Assembly (NCBI RefSeq): GCF_029774175.1
Contig: NZ_CP103834.1
Location: 878,501 to 942,500, forward strand
Source of the DNA: Actinobacillus genomosp. 1
GTDB taxonomy: Bacteria > Pseudomonadota > Gammaproteobacteria > Enterobacterales > Pasteurellaceae
DNA length: 64,000 nt
Reading direction: 5' to 3'
Of this stretch, positions 54,653 through 63,939 are shown piece by piece (within the stretch, counting starts at the first letter, position 1; the number at the start of each line of letters is the position of its first letter). The translations under genes were made by a program, and so were the position numbers. Below the pieces are notes generated by a model. The model was not told where the DNA came from. It ran no database searches and saw nothing but the letters and a program-made list of their open reading frames with translations.

Positions 54653-56017
54653 TTATTTCAGTTTCAATAAAGACTCTACATTCAGCAAGATCAATTCATT
54701 ATCATCTGCTTTATTAGGTTCACGACTGCTGGAATAAGGGAAATTATTATCGTTGCCTACGATAATATGTTGATCATCAACAATATCTACATCTTCAATC
54801 GTAAAGAACGGGAATTTAAATACACCTTCACTCAGTGGCTTAAGTGCAATTTTATTCGGATCTTGGATATTTAATAAATCTACATAACCTAATTTCTCTA
54901 CATTATTACCAATGCTTGATTGATCAAATTTAATTAAATAAACACGTTTAAATTTCGGTAACTTGGTAAAACAATTTTCGGTCTCTTTACTGTCTGTTTT
55001 ACAGGCATATTCACTCACACCCTCACCGTTATCGCGTTCAATCACTAATGCTCGATTAGCATCAATCATATTAAAATCACCGATAGCATGACTGTTATCT
55101 TCCAACGGATATTTCCAAAAATTTCCCGTCCATTGCTGTTTTGCCACATCAAATTCTAGAATACGTAAATAATTTTTACCTTGATCATTTTCATACGTAT
55201 TTTGTGTTGCATCCCATAAACTGCCCTCCAGTAGCGGATATAATTTGGTTCCGTCCACCGAAGCCGCCATCCCTTCAAAACCTTTAGAGCGTTTAACCTC
55301 GAATTCCATTTTGTCCGTAGGAGAAGCCGGAGTTTTAACAGCAGGATTATCCGGAGAGCGAACAACTTTACCGTTAATTTCCGTAGCAAATACGTTTAAC
55401 ACTTTACCCTGTAAATCCGCCTGAATCAGCATAGGTCCGAATTCATCACCGATCCAAATATGATCATGAATAATTTGAAAACTTTCCGGGTCAAAATCCG
55501 AGCCGGTTAAATAACGTTTATCCGTATTTTCATTAACGATATGGAACGGCACTTTTTTGTCCGGATCATGTAGAAATACCGTATTTAGCGGTTCAAATTT
55601 ACCGTTTTTAAAATCTATATTGTAATGAGAAAGATACAACATAAAATCCGGAGAATTGGCTTTATTACCTGCGCCGTTATCGGTTAGAATCCAATAACCG
55701 CCGTCTTGAATTCGTTGAATGCCCGAATGTCCTTGTAGCGGTTGTCCTTCTAAAGGTAAAAATGCGCCTGTCGGTCGATTGGCGGATTTTCCCTCAATAC
55801 TGTTCATCTTTTCTATACGTTTACCTGTGGTAAATTTTCCGGCTTGCTTTAAAACTTGAGGTGCATCATCGGGGGCGGTAACGGTAGATTGCGCCGGTAA
55901 GACTGCATGTCCGGCTAACAATGCGGGATGATTTTCAGCGGTTGCCCATACATTCGCACTTAATCCGAACCATAGCGTAATAATAGGCATTGCTAATTTA
56001 AAAGACTTCTCTCTCAT
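54653..56017 (-). CDS. Exported phytase-like esterase family protein
   Basis: The 454-aa protein has a signal peptide ending near residue 25 (SANVWA) and a beta-propeller-like domain of the esterase-like phytase family: LTDNGAGNKANSPDF near 115, WIGDEFGPMLIQADL near 177, KGFEGMAASVDG near 240. It is predicted to be periplasmic or extracellular. Natural substrate unknown. It stands alone, convergent with the nitronate monooxygenase gene. Confidence 0.85.
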   Translation of the reverse strand: MREKSFKLAMPIITLWFGLSANVWATAENHPALLAGHAVLPAQSTVTAPDDAPQVLKQAGKFTTGKRIEKMNSIEGKSANRPTGAFLPLEGQPLQGHSGIQRIQDGGYWILTDNGAGNKANSPDFMLYLSHYNIDFKNGKFEPLNTVFLHDPDKKVPFHIVNENTDKRYLTGSDFDPESFQIIHDHIWIGDEFGPMLIQADLQGKVLNVFATEINGKVVRSPDNPAVKTPASPTDKMEFEVKRSKGFEGMAASVDGTKLYPLLEGSLWDATQNTYENDQGKNYLRILEFDVAKQQWTGNFWKYPLEDNSHAIGDFNMIDANRALVIERDNGEGVSEYACKTDSKETENCFTKLPKFKRVYLIKFDQSSIGNNVEKLGYVDLLNIQDPNKIALKPLSEGVFKFPFFTIEDVDIVDDQHIIVGNDNNFPYSSSREPNKADDNELILLNVESLLKLK

Positions 56018-56325
56018 GACTCCACTCCTATTGTATAAATAGCTATATTTTTATTTTCTCTCCCTACTTCCACTACCGTTACAATAATCTCAATAAGTAG
56101 AACTATATTTCTATACTACCGATTCACAACAATGATGGGAGATACAATAAATAATTGCCGAATAATGCCTGTTAGTAGCTTTTATTCGGCAATACCAAAT
56201 ATAGAAAATATTTGTGGCAGATTAATGACAAGTAAAAATAAATTTTAAGAGAACTCATTTTCTAATGATTTTGCTTCATAAAAAATAAAGTGATAAAAAA
56301 ACCGGTTTTTAAACCGGTTTAATTT
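56018..56325. other. Intergenic region with two hairpins
   Basis: This 308-bp gap holds the promoter of the phytase-like gene at its left end, a 12-bp hairpin (ATTGCCGAATAA / TTATTCGGCAAT, 56154-56193) in the middle, and the terminator of the YjbR/EVE-like gene at the right end. No reading frame is seen. Confidence 0.55.
56299..56320 (-). terminator. Terminator of the YjbR/EVE-like gene
   Basis: AAACCGGTTT is repeated after a 2-base gap and each copy is self-complementary, so a 10-bp stem forms. On the minus strand it runs into seven T residues. Confidence 0.8.
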
Positions 56326-57102
56326 TTATCTTTTTTTACCAAGATATTTTATTTCTTCACTTAACGCAAACGGCATTTTTCGTGGTCCTCGTACGGCGGT
56401 AACACCAAATTCTCGGAGTTTTTCTCGTGGAAGATCTTTTTTATCAAATTCCTTTAGACATTTAATTCTCATTACTCGATCAACACGAATCTCGGTTTGT
56501 TTTGATTGGTAAGGAATATTTACTTCCAATGCTTCACATTGATAACGAATTGCAGCGGTCGGTTCTGTAACGTAAAGGTAAACCAGATCACCTACCGCAA
56601 TATTATTGCTTTGTTTCCAGAGAATTTCTTTACCTTCTTGTAGCTCGCTTTCGACATCATAATACTTAGGATTGGCGGGAACAATCCATTCGGTACGGCT
56701 AATTAGCCCCAATTTTTGCTTACGTAGGCAAGTGGCCGTTAAATCGAAACTTTGGTTAAGTAAAAACACAATGGTTTCTTTATCGACACTACCGTCCAAC
56801 AAAATACTTAACCAATGAGTTTTATTCATATGGTAGGCAGGTAAAAAGCCTTTTTGCGGTAAAAACAAGCTGATCATTTCGGGAGAACATTTTACATTCA
56901 TTACCGTAACCTTTCCGCTTCCCGACAGTCCTAGCGTGACATAAGGAATTTGCATAATAGCCGCATACCATTTGCGATTATCCGCTTGCCTTAAAATGGC
57001 ATAGTCGGGATAAGACTTCCATAGATATTCTGGTTCCGTACCGTATTGTTGCAATACATACAATAAAATATCTTCTCGAAGATCAATCGTTTGATTTTTC
57101 AC
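56326..57102 (-). CDS. MmcQ/YjbR-like protein with an EVE/PUA-like C terminus
   Basis: The 258-aa protein has an N-terminal MmcQ/YjbR fold (residues 1-120; WKSYPDYAILRQADNRKWYA, then MNKTHWLSILLDGSVD) and a C-terminal part from about 135 that resembles an EVE-type nucleotide-binding domain (EWIVPANPKYYDVESEL, NNIAVGDLVYLYVTEP). It follows sapD by 87 bp with a USS hairpin between. In Haemophilus a sapZ gene of unknown role ends the sap operon; this could be its counterpart, but I am not sure. Function unknown. Confidence 0.75.
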   Translation of the reverse strand: MKNQTIDLREDILLYVLQQYGTEPEYLWKSYPDYAILRQADNRKWYAAIMQIPYVTLGLSGSGKVTVMNVKCSPEMISLFLPQKGFLPAYHMNKTHWLSILLDGSVDKETIVFLLNQSFDLTATCLRKQKLGLISRTEWIVPANPKYYDVESELQEGKEILWKQSNNIAVGDLVYLYVTEPTAAIRYQCEALEVNIPYQSKQTEIRVDRVMRIKCLKEFDKKDLPREKLREFGVTAVRGPRKMPFALSEEIKYLGKKR

Positions 57103-57128
57103 TTTTCTCCTCCCGCTATGTAAGCCGT

Positions 57129-57182
57129 AAGCGGTCTATTTTCCCGAAAAGTTTGCAACAAATCGTAAAAATATGACCGCTT
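57129..57182. repeat. USS inverted pair between sapD and the YjbR/EVE-like gene
   Basis: AAGCGGTCTATTTT is mirrored by AAAATATGACCGCTT, with one extra base in the right arm. It starts 8 bases past the sapD stop and may end the sap transcript. Confidence 0.6.
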
Positions 57183-57189
57183 GGCAAAA

Positions 57190-58227
57190 TTATTCGACCT
57201 TATCCGCCACCATTACCGGTTCAAAATCCGCACGTTTCAGGAAGTTTTTCTCTCTAAAATTAATCGGATAATGGCAAGCAAATTCATGCTGTTTGAATTT
57301 TCGTAAAGGCGGCTTTTGTACGCATTTTTTCTGCGCGAACGGGCAACGAGGACCTAATCGGCAACCTATCGGCATATCTTGTAACATCGGTACCGAACCT
57401 TTGAGCGTATTTAAACGGCTTTTAAAAGCCAACGGCTGCGAAAAGTCCGGAATACTGTTCAGTAATACCGAAGTATAAGGGTGAAACGGTTCTTCCATAA
57501 TGGTTTCTTTGCCGGCAATTTCCACCGTTTGTCCGCAATAAAGTACATTAAATGAGTCCACCCATTTATGGACGCTACGAATATCATTTGCCACCAGCAA
57601 AATTGAAGTGCCTAGGTTTTTATTCATACTGGATAGCAAACGATAAATTTGTAGTTGCGTGGTCGCTTCAAGCGTATGTGTCGGTTCGTCCGCAACTAAT
57701 AAACGAGGCTGATTCGCCACCGCCATAGCAATAATTACTTTTTGCGCTTCGCCTTCGGTAATATCGAAAGGATAACTTTGCATCATTGCTTTATGATCTC
57801 GAATCCCGACTCGGTGTAATAATTCAATCGCTTTCTTTTTCTTCCAGCCGAACCATTGCCACCATTTACCTTTAAAGTTAATCGTCTGCATAAGCTGGCT
57901 ACCGATTGTCTTACTCGGATCTAAGCTGGAGAGCGGATTTTGGAAAATCATAGAAATATGTTCGCTAACCAATTTACGTCTTTCCGTCGGAGTCAGTTTT
58001 AACAATTCAATATCATTAAAACGGAAACGGTCGGCCGTCACGATCCATTCATCTTTCATTACGCCGCAGATCACCTTTGCGATTAAACTTTTTCCGGAGC
58101 CTGACTCTCCGACCAACCCGCAAATTTCTCCCTCATCGAGCGTGAGATTAACATTATCGACCATTTTGACTCTACCGTTCGGCGTGTCAATTTCAATACT
58201 TAAATGGCGAATATCTAATAGAGCCAT
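57190..58227 (-). CDS. sapD: Peptide ABC transporter ATP-binding protein SapD
   Basis: The 345-aa protein has Walker A GESGSGKSLIAKVICG near residue 38, a degenerate signature (ITEGEAQKVIIAMAVA near 155, in place of LSGGQ) and Walker B LLVADEPTH. The C-terminal CRLGPRCPFAQKKC cysteines are typical of the oligopeptide-type ATPases. With SapABC it forms the importer linked to antimicrobial peptide resistance. The usual partner sapF is not next to it. It lies 13 bp after sapC. Confidence 0.93.
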   Translation of the reverse strand: MALLDIRHLSIEIDTPNGRVKMVDNVNLTLDEGEICGLVGESGSGKSLIAKVICGVMKDEWIVTADRFRFNDIELLKLTPTERRKLVSEHISMIFQNPLSSLDPSKTIGSQLMQTINFKGKWWQWFGWKKKKAIELLHRVGIRDHKAMMQSYPFDITEGEAQKVIIAMAVANQPRLLVADEPTHTLEATTQLQIYRLLSSMNKNLGTSILLVANDIRSVHKWVDSFNVLYCGQTVEIAGKETIMEEPFHPYTSVLLNSIPDFSQPLAFKSRLNTLKGSVPMLQDMPIGCRLGPRCPFAQKKCVQKPPLRKFKQHEFACHYPINFREKNFLKRADFEPVMVADKVE

Positions 58228-58240
58228 ACTTTATTCCATG

Positions 58241-59128
58241 TTAATAACGGTATTTTTCTAATACGCGACTAATGCTATTACCTAACATACTAATAATCAG
58301 AATCACAAAAATAGTTGCCATACCCGGTAAAATAACTGTCCACGGTGCAATATAAATCAATTCCACCGAATCTTTAATCATCGTACCCCATTCCGGAGTC
58401 GGGCTTTTCGCGCCTAATTCAATAAAACTCAGCGCATTGATATCCAATACGGCAATCACAAAAATATGTGAGATTTCTTTTACGGCGACCGGTGTCACAT
58501 TTGGCAATACAACCTCTTTAATTAAATCCCAACGCGAAGCACCGTCTAAACGCAATGTAATAACATATTCTCGCTTTAATTCTTGCCGTACCGCTTGATA
58601 AATTTTATGGATAAAATGCGGTAGCATCGCTAAAAAAATCGCCAACATCGCATTGATCAAACTGGCTTCCATTAAGGTAGCGATAACAATTGCAATAATC
58701 AGAATCGGAATAAATAGGAAGGTATCAAATAAATGCCCTAAGAAAGAAAAAGATTTCCGACTGGTTCCGACAAAAATACCTATCACACTCCCTATCACGG
58801 CAACTGCAGCACTAATAATAAGTGCCGAACCGACCGTATAATAAAAACCGTAAAGGATACGACTAAAAATATCTCGCCCCAAATCATCCGTACCAAAGAA
58901 AAAGCCAATCTGCCCTCTATCGTCCCAAGACGGCGGCATAAGTTCCTTTCCGATAAATTGCATATCCGCTTGATAAGGTGCAATTAAATAGCCGAAAAAA
59001 ACTAAGAAAAGTAGAAAGGCAAATAGATATAAACTTGCCAATGCGACTTTATCTTGACGTAGCTGGAGAAAAAATTGTTTAACGTAATCCGATTCTCTGA
59101 ACTGTTCCGGTTCTTCTTTATTTAACAT
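58241..59128 (-). CDS. sapC: Peptide ABC transporter permease SapC
   Basis: The 295-aa permease has about six membrane helices and the DppC/OppC-type motif LRLDGASRWDLIKEVVLPN near residue 195 in the cytoplasmic coupling loop. N-terminal FGTDDLGRDIFSRILYG near 75 is typical. It overlaps sapB by 11 bp. It pairs with SapB to form the channel. Confidence 0.95.
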   Translation of the reverse strand: MLNKEEPEQFRESDYVKQFFLQLRQDKVALASLYLFAFLLFLVFFGYLIAPYQADMQFIGKELMPPSWDDRGQIGFFFGTDDLGRDIFSRILYGFYYTVGSALIISAAVAVIGSVIGIFVGTSRKSFSFLGHLFDTFLFIPILIIAIVIATLMEASLINAMLAIFLAMLPHFIHKIYQAVRQELKREYVITLRLDGASRWDLIKEVVLPNVTPVAVKEISHIFVIAVLDINALSFIELGAKSPTPEWGTMIKDSVELIYIAPWTVILPGMATIFVILIISMLGNSISRVLEKYRY

Positions 59129-60080
59129 ACCAATCCTTTTTCTGATACGGATCCAACAAGGTCGTAAGAATACTTACCAAAACATCAATACTTAAGATAA
59201 ACAGACCGATTGCTACAACACCTGCCGAAATCGCATTATAGTCTTGTACGGATAGCGCATTAATTAGCCACAAGCCGATACCGCCCCAGCTAAATATATT
59301 TTCAACCAACATCGAGAATGCAAAAATCAAGGTTAAATTGTGTGCAATCATAGGAATTAACGCCGGTAAAGTATTGGGTAGAATATGTTGCATCCATACT
59401 TTATAAGGCGTCCAACCTCTTGTCTGTGCCACCCTAATATAATTTTGTTTCATCACATATTCGGCTCGTTGATGAGTAAACCGAATAACTTCCAGTGTTG
59501 CCGGCACGGCTAAAATTAAGGTAGGTAAAGTCAAGTGATGTAACATACTCTGCATCATTTTTAATTTATGAGGAGAGTCGGCTAAGAAAATATCTAATAA
59601 TCGAAACCCCGTTAAAGACGGTATTTCATAAATCGGGTGCAACTCGCCGACAGCGGAAATCGCCCATTGGTTATTTGAGGCATAGTAAAGCACAACGATA
59701 GCCAACCAAAAAACCGGAATAGCCAAACTTAACGAACCTAAAATAGCGAGTGTTTTCCCGAGTAAATTATCGCGAAACGTTGCGGAAATAAACCCTAACG
59801 GCAAACCTAAAATCAGCGATAAAATCAATACCGCTAAACAAAGCGAAACCGTTGCCGGAAAGACATTCAATATCTGATCGGCAATCGGTTCGCCGTTTGT
59901 ATAACTAATGCCGAAATCGCCTTGCAATAAGCCTCGGATATAACTGAAATACGCCTCTATTCCTTGTAAATCCACAAAATGATTCAGAGAATCACGTAGC
60001 AAGATGTTATAGCTAATTAATGTCAGTAAAATCAGGGTGATTACTGTCAAAAATAGTTTGCGAATAAATGCCAATAACAT
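59118..60080 (-). CDS. sapB: Peptide ABC transporter permease SapB
   Basis: The 320-aa permease has six membrane helices and the coupling-loop motif YIRVAQTRGWTPYKVWMQHI near residue 225. The gene starts at TAATG, sharing one base with the sapA stop, and overlaps sapC. The DppB-type segment GDFGISYTNGEPIADQI lies near 55. Confidence 0.95.
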   Translation of the reverse strand: MLLAFIRKLFLTVITLILLTLISYNILLRDSLNHFVDLQGIEAYFSYIRGLLQGDFGISYTNGEPIADQILNVFPATVSLCLAVLILSLILGLPLGFISATFRDNLLGKTLAILGSLSLAIPVFWLAIVVLYYASNNQWAISAVGELHPIYEIPSLTGFRLLDIFLADSPHKLKMMQSMLHHLTLPTLILAVPATLEVIRFTHQRAEYVMKQNYIRVAQTRGWTPYKVWMQHILPNTLPALIPMIAHNLTLIFAFSMLVENIFSWGGIGLWLINALSVQDYNAISAGVVAIGLFILSIDVLVSILTTLLDPYQKKDWYVK

Positions 60081-61777
60081 TATTTCTTCTCTTTATGCTT
60101 TAATTTTAATTCCGATAAATGAACTTGTCCGAAAGGACTGACTCGTGCATTCTCGATTTTAGGATTAACAAATAAGATACGATTAGCATTCACTAACGGT
60201 AGAATCGGTAACTCTCGTTCTAATAAATCTTGCATCAATTTATAGATGATCATCTTGACATAAGGTTGCTCACTCAACTTTGCCAACTCTAGCCAATGAT
60301 CGAACTCTTGATGACACCAATTAGCTAAATTGGTCACCTCATAACGAGAACGGCACGACAAAATAGGCGATAAAAAAGTATTCGGATCTAAATTATTAGC
60401 AAGCCACCCCGTCAAAATTAAATCATAATCCGCCAAGCCGTCTTCCGATAATTGCACCACATCCGTGCGGCTTACCGCTCGAATTTCTACGTCAATACCC
60501 GCTTTTTCCAAATCTTTTCGGATAAGTTCCGCCATTTTTAACGGATGTAAATTATAAACTCGTTTCTCGTCCAACACCCATAGTTTCAAGCGGCCCGTTT
60601 TTTCTACTTTTTTGCTATTTTCTTGATTCGCTTTATATGGATAACCGTATTGGTTAGCCGAAGAAAATAATACGCTCGGCAATACGTTATCTGCAACATT
60701 CGCTGCACCGTAAAATAATGTTTTAGCGATACGTTCACGATTAATTGCTCCTGCGATATAACGGCGCAATTCCACATTTCTCATGACCGGTTTTTGCATA
60801 TTAAATGCCAGAAAGGCAAGATTAGCTCCCGGACTTTCTATAATCTCGTTATGATGAACAATTGTTCTTTGGCTTGGTTCCGGTAATGCAACCACGTCGC
60901 ATTCATGATTTAAATATTTTGCCATTCGCCCCGTATCGTTACTGGAAACATCCACGACTACATTTTCAATGTTAGCTTTTCTCCCCCAATATTTAGGATG
61001 CGGCTTTAAACGAACATATTCATTTTGCACATAGCTACTTAGCTGATAAACACCGGTTCCGACCGGTAATAAGTCCAATTGCGCGAGATTTTCATCCGCA
61101 TTCAATTGTAATGCGTATTCTTTCGATAAAATCACCGCATATTGACTCGCTAAATGCGCTAACACGGATTGATCGGGTGAGACCAAGTAAATCTTAACGG
61201 TATAATCATTCACCGCCGAAATACGCTCAATTTTATTTTTCAATGCAATACTTTCAAAATAAGGATAATGCGCTAAGTTCGCTTTAAATTGGTAGGCATA
61301 ATACTGATTCTGATGAAATGCCTCTTTTCGTCCGTCTTCATTAAAATCAAGCGCGGGAAGCTCATCGACATTACCAATCATTCTATTTAGAGAAAACACG
61401 ACATCTTCCGCATTAAACGGACGTGTAGGAGTAAACCATTCTGTAGAATGAAACGCCACCTTACGACGTAAATTTAAAGTAATAACTTTGCCATCTTCAC
61501 TGAGATGATATGTTTCAACTAATTTTGGTTTTAATGAATTTGTGTTCGCATCAAACTCAAATAACTTATCGTAAATTTGTTCCGTCACCACATTCATATT
61601 GGTTCCGACATCCGCTTTTTGAGGATTAAAGCTGAAACCGGATACGCTAGTACAATAAATTAAACTGTTATCCAGCAATGCTTGCGGAATACGGGGCGCA
61701 GCATAAGCGGTAGGAATCAGACCTAAAATTGCAAAAAAACTGCTAAAACCGACCGCTTGTCGAATAAAAGAAATCAT
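60080..61777 (-). CDS. sapA: Periplasmic peptide-binding protein SapA
   Basis: The 565-aa solute-binding protein (family 5) has a signal peptide (MISFIRQAVGFSSFFAILGL, ending near TAYAA, residue 27) and the family motif LVETYHLSEDGKVITLNLR near 85, with DVVFSLNRM near 127. SapA binds antimicrobial peptides and haem in Haemophilus. An AAGGGAAG site precedes the ATG, 9 bp after tyrR ends, so tyrR and sapA may share a transcript. An exact USS (61751-61760) lies in the signal-peptide codons. Confidence 0.93.
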   Translation of the reverse strand: MISFIRQAVGFSSFFAILGLIPTAYAAPRIPQALLDNSLIYCTSVSGFSFNPQKADVGTNMNVVTEQIYDKLFEFDANTNSLKPKLVETYHLSEDGKVITLNLRRKVAFHSTEWFTPTRPFNAEDVVFSLNRMIGNVDELPALDFNEDGRKEAFHQNQYYAYQFKANLAHYPYFESIALKNKIERISAVNDYTVKIYLVSPDQSVLAHLASQYAVILSKEYALQLNADENLAQLDLLPVGTGVYQLSSYVQNEYVRLKPHPKYWGRKANIENVVVDVSSNDTGRMAKYLNHECDVVALPEPSQRTIVHHNEIIESPGANLAFLAFNMQKPVMRNVELRRYIAGAINRERIAKTLFYGAANVADNVLPSVLFSSANQYGYPYKANQENSKKVEKTGRLKLWVLDEKRVYNLHPLKMAELIRKDLEKAGIDVEIRAVSRTDVVQLSEDGLADYDLILTGWLANNLDPNTFLSPILSCRSRYEVTNLANWCHQEFDHWLELAKLSEQPYVKMIIYKLMQDLLERELPILPLVNANRILFVNPKIENARVSPFGQVHLSELKLKHKEKK

Positions 61778-61786
61778 ATACTTCCC

Positions 61787-62935
61787 TTATTTCCCAATAC
61801 CGTACGCACGTAATTTATTGGCGACCGCCGTATGCGAAATTCCCAAACGTTGGGCTAATTTCCGTGTACTCGGATATTCATTATATAATTTACCTAACAA
61901 CGCAGCCTCAAAGCGATTGACTAATTCGTCTAAAGTTGCATGCTCGTCCACTTGAAAATCATCCAACTTACCGACTTGATTCGGTAAATTTAGATCTTTT
62001 ACCGCTAAGCGGTAACTATGCGACAGCGTACAAGCGCGATAAATAGCATTATATAACTCACGTAAATTGCCCGGCCAACGATATGCCTGCAATGCTTGTA
62101 AAAATTCATCGTCATATTCCAATTTACTGATGCCTAATTGCCGGCTGATTCGAGTAATAAAATGATCCGCCAACAACGGCAAATCGCCCTGACGTTCTCG
62201 TAGCGGCGGTAGATCCAAAGTAAGCACATTTAAGCGATGATAGAGGTCTTCTCGGACTTTGCCTTCTGCAACCAATGTCGCCAACGGCTTCTGAGACGTA
62301 CAAATAACACGAACATCCACTTGAATTTCTTGATCTTCGCCGACACGACGGAAACAACCGTCATTTAGAAAACGTAATAACTTCGCTTGCATTTCAAGCG
62401 AAAGTTCCGCTATCGAATCCAACAGCACGGTACCACCATTGGCATATTCAAAGAAACCAATATTCTCTTTGCCGTTGCCACGATGTCCGAACATCTCCGA
62501 CTCCGCCTCATCAGCCGGCAAACCGGCACAATTTACCGCAATAAATTTATGATCTCTACGCGAACTCAGTTCATGACACGCTTTGGCAAAAACATCTTTA
62601 CCGGTACCGGTTTCTCCTTGAATCAACAACGGCGCATTTAGCATTGCAAATTTCTTAGCCTGCTCTACAACCGCCTGCATTTTCGGACTTTGCGCAATAA
62701 TATGTTCAAAACAGCCTTGCGGATAAATAATAAATTCCACCTTTTCAATCCCTTGAAGCGGTCGAATTTTTTCAAGAATTTGCAATTGTTGCGTAGCACT
62801 CAATGGAGGAAATTCAACTTGAATCCCCAATTCGGTAAATTCAATATGGTGAACGGTTTGCTTTTGCACACCTAATAAATGTAGAACCTCTTCTGCGACT
62901 GTGAATTTTTCCGTACATTTAATTGATAACAGCAT
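61787..62935 (-). CDS. tyrR: Transcriptional regulator TyrR, short Haemophilus-like form
   Basis: The 382-aa protein has the AAA+ domain of enhancer-binding proteins: Walker A GETGTGKDVF near residue 105, Walker B GTVLLDSIAEL near 177, and a C-terminal helix-turn-helix TRKLAQRLGISHTAVANKL. The GAFTGA loop that contacts sigma-54 is replaced by GHRGNGKENIGFFEY, as in other TyrR proteins. It is shorter than E. coli TyrR (513 aa) and appears to lack the full N-terminal ACT-PAS part. It regulates aromatic amino acid genes in relatives. It heads the run tyrR-sapABCD. Confidence 0.92.
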   Translation of the reverse strand: MLLSIKCTEKFTVAEEVLHLLGVQKQTVHHIEFTELGIQVEFPPLSATQQLQILEKIRPLQGIEKVEFIIYPQGCFEHIIAQSPKMQAVVEQAKKFAMLNAPLLIQGETGTGKDVFAKACHELSSRRDHKFIAVNCAGLPADEAESEMFGHRGNGKENIGFFEYANGGTVLLDSIAELSLEMQAKLLRFLNDGCFRRVGEDQEIQVDVRVICTSQKPLATLVAEGKVREDLYHRLNVLTLDLPPLRERQGDLPLLADHFITRISRQLGISKLEYDDEFLQALQAYRWPGNLRELYNAIYRACTLSHSYRLAVKDLNLPNQVGKLDDFQVDEHATLDELVNRFEAALLGKLYNEYPSTRKLAQRLGISHTAVANKLRAYGIGK

Positions 62936-63008
62936 TGTTTTTTTACCTTAATTCAAATGATAAATCTCTGTTCATCATACCCTTAAAACGTTATTTTGGA
63001 AACTTTTG

Positions 63009-63028
63009 TTTACAATCACTAATGTAAA
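63009..63028. promoter_or_regulatory. Palindrome between tyrR and gmhA
   Basis: TTTACA-N8-TGTAAA is a perfect 6+6 inverted repeat, made of the half sites of the TyrR box (TGTAAA-N6-TTTACA) but in the opposite order. It lies in the divergent promoter region, 74 bp before tyrR. It may serve autoregulation; the different order makes this uncertain. Confidence 0.35.
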
Positions 63029-63141
63029 TATTCTGCATTCTCTTGTTTACTTTAAGATAACAATCCCATACACTTTTTAGTACATCGAACCATTTAAAAA
63101 TGGTCGATTAACCATTCTATGATTAAGTTAAGGATTTTCTT

Positions 63142-63726
63142 ATGTATTTAGAACAAATTAAAGCAGAACTTCAAGAAGCGGCAGACGTATTAGACAAATT
63201 TATGTCTGACGAAAACAATATCAAATTAATCCAAGACGCCGCATTATTGATTTCCGATAGTTTTAAACAAGGCGGAAAAGTACTTTCATGCGGTAACGGC
63301 GGTTCACACTGCGATGCAATGCACTTTGCCGAAGAACTTACCGGTCGTTATCGCGAAAACCGCCCCGGCTACCCGGCAATCGCCATTTCGGACGTTAGCC
63401 ATTTAAGTTGCGTAAGTAATGACTTCGGTTATGAATACGTCTTCTCTCGTTATCTTGAGGCGGTGGGCCAAAAAGGTGATGTCCTTTTCGGTTTATCGAC
63501 TTCCGGTAATTCTAAGAACGTGCTGAATGCTATTAAAGTCGCTAAAGAAAAAGGTATGAAGGTAATTGCAATGACCGGTAAAGACGGCGGTCAAATGGCG
63601 GGACTTGCGGATGTTGAGATTCGTGTTCCTCACTTCCGTTATGCCGATCGTACGCAAGAAATTCACATCAAAGTGATTCATATCCTCATGATGTTGATTG
63701 AATTTGAAATGGCAAAACAAGCATAG
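63142..63726 (+). CDS. gmhA: Sedoheptulose 7-phosphate isomerase
   Basis: The 194-aa SIS-domain enzyme makes D-glycero-D-manno-heptose 7-phosphate, the first step of heptose synthesis for the lipopolysaccharide core. Motifs CGNGGSHCDAMHFAEELTGR near residue 53 and GLSTSGNSKNVLNAI near 117 are conserved; RTQEIHIKVIHILMMLIE closes the active site. Length is that of GmhA (192 in E. coli). The gene is divergent from tyrR. Confidence 0.97.
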   Translation: MYLEQIKAELQEAADVLDKFMSDENNIKLIQDAALLISDSFKQGGKVLSCGNGGSHCDAMHFAEELTGRYRENRPGYPAIAISDVSHLSCVSNDFGYEYVFSRYLEAVGQKGDVLFGLSTSGNSKNVLNAIKVAKEKGMKVIAMTGKDGGQMAGLADVEIRVPHFRYADRTQEIHIKVIHILMMLIEFEMAKQA

Positions 63727-63764
63727 TATTTAATACGAAAAATATTTTTAAGAAATCTATTGCT

Positions 63765-63800
63765 AAAGGACTGAAGTCAGAAATCGGCTCAGTCCTTTTT
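63765..63800 (+). terminator. Terminator of gmhA
   Basis: AAAGGACTGA and TCAGTCCTTT form a 10-bp stem with a 14-base loop, followed by T residues. Confidence 0.8.
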
Positions 63801-63845
63801 ATTTTCTTTGTTATTGCAAAACCGAGTTAAGTTTAAGCATAAAAA

Positions 63846-63886
63846 AATCTGCACCTAAATGGATATGAATCTATTAGGTGCAGATT
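63846..63886 (-). terminator. Terminator of pckA
   Basis: AATCTGCACCTAA and TTAGGTGCAGATT form a perfect 13-bp stem. On the minus strand it runs into TTTTTTT. Confidence 0.85.
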
Positions 63887-63939
63887 ATTATCGGCTAATT
63901 AGCCTTTTCAAATATTACTCAACAAACTTTGGATTAGTA

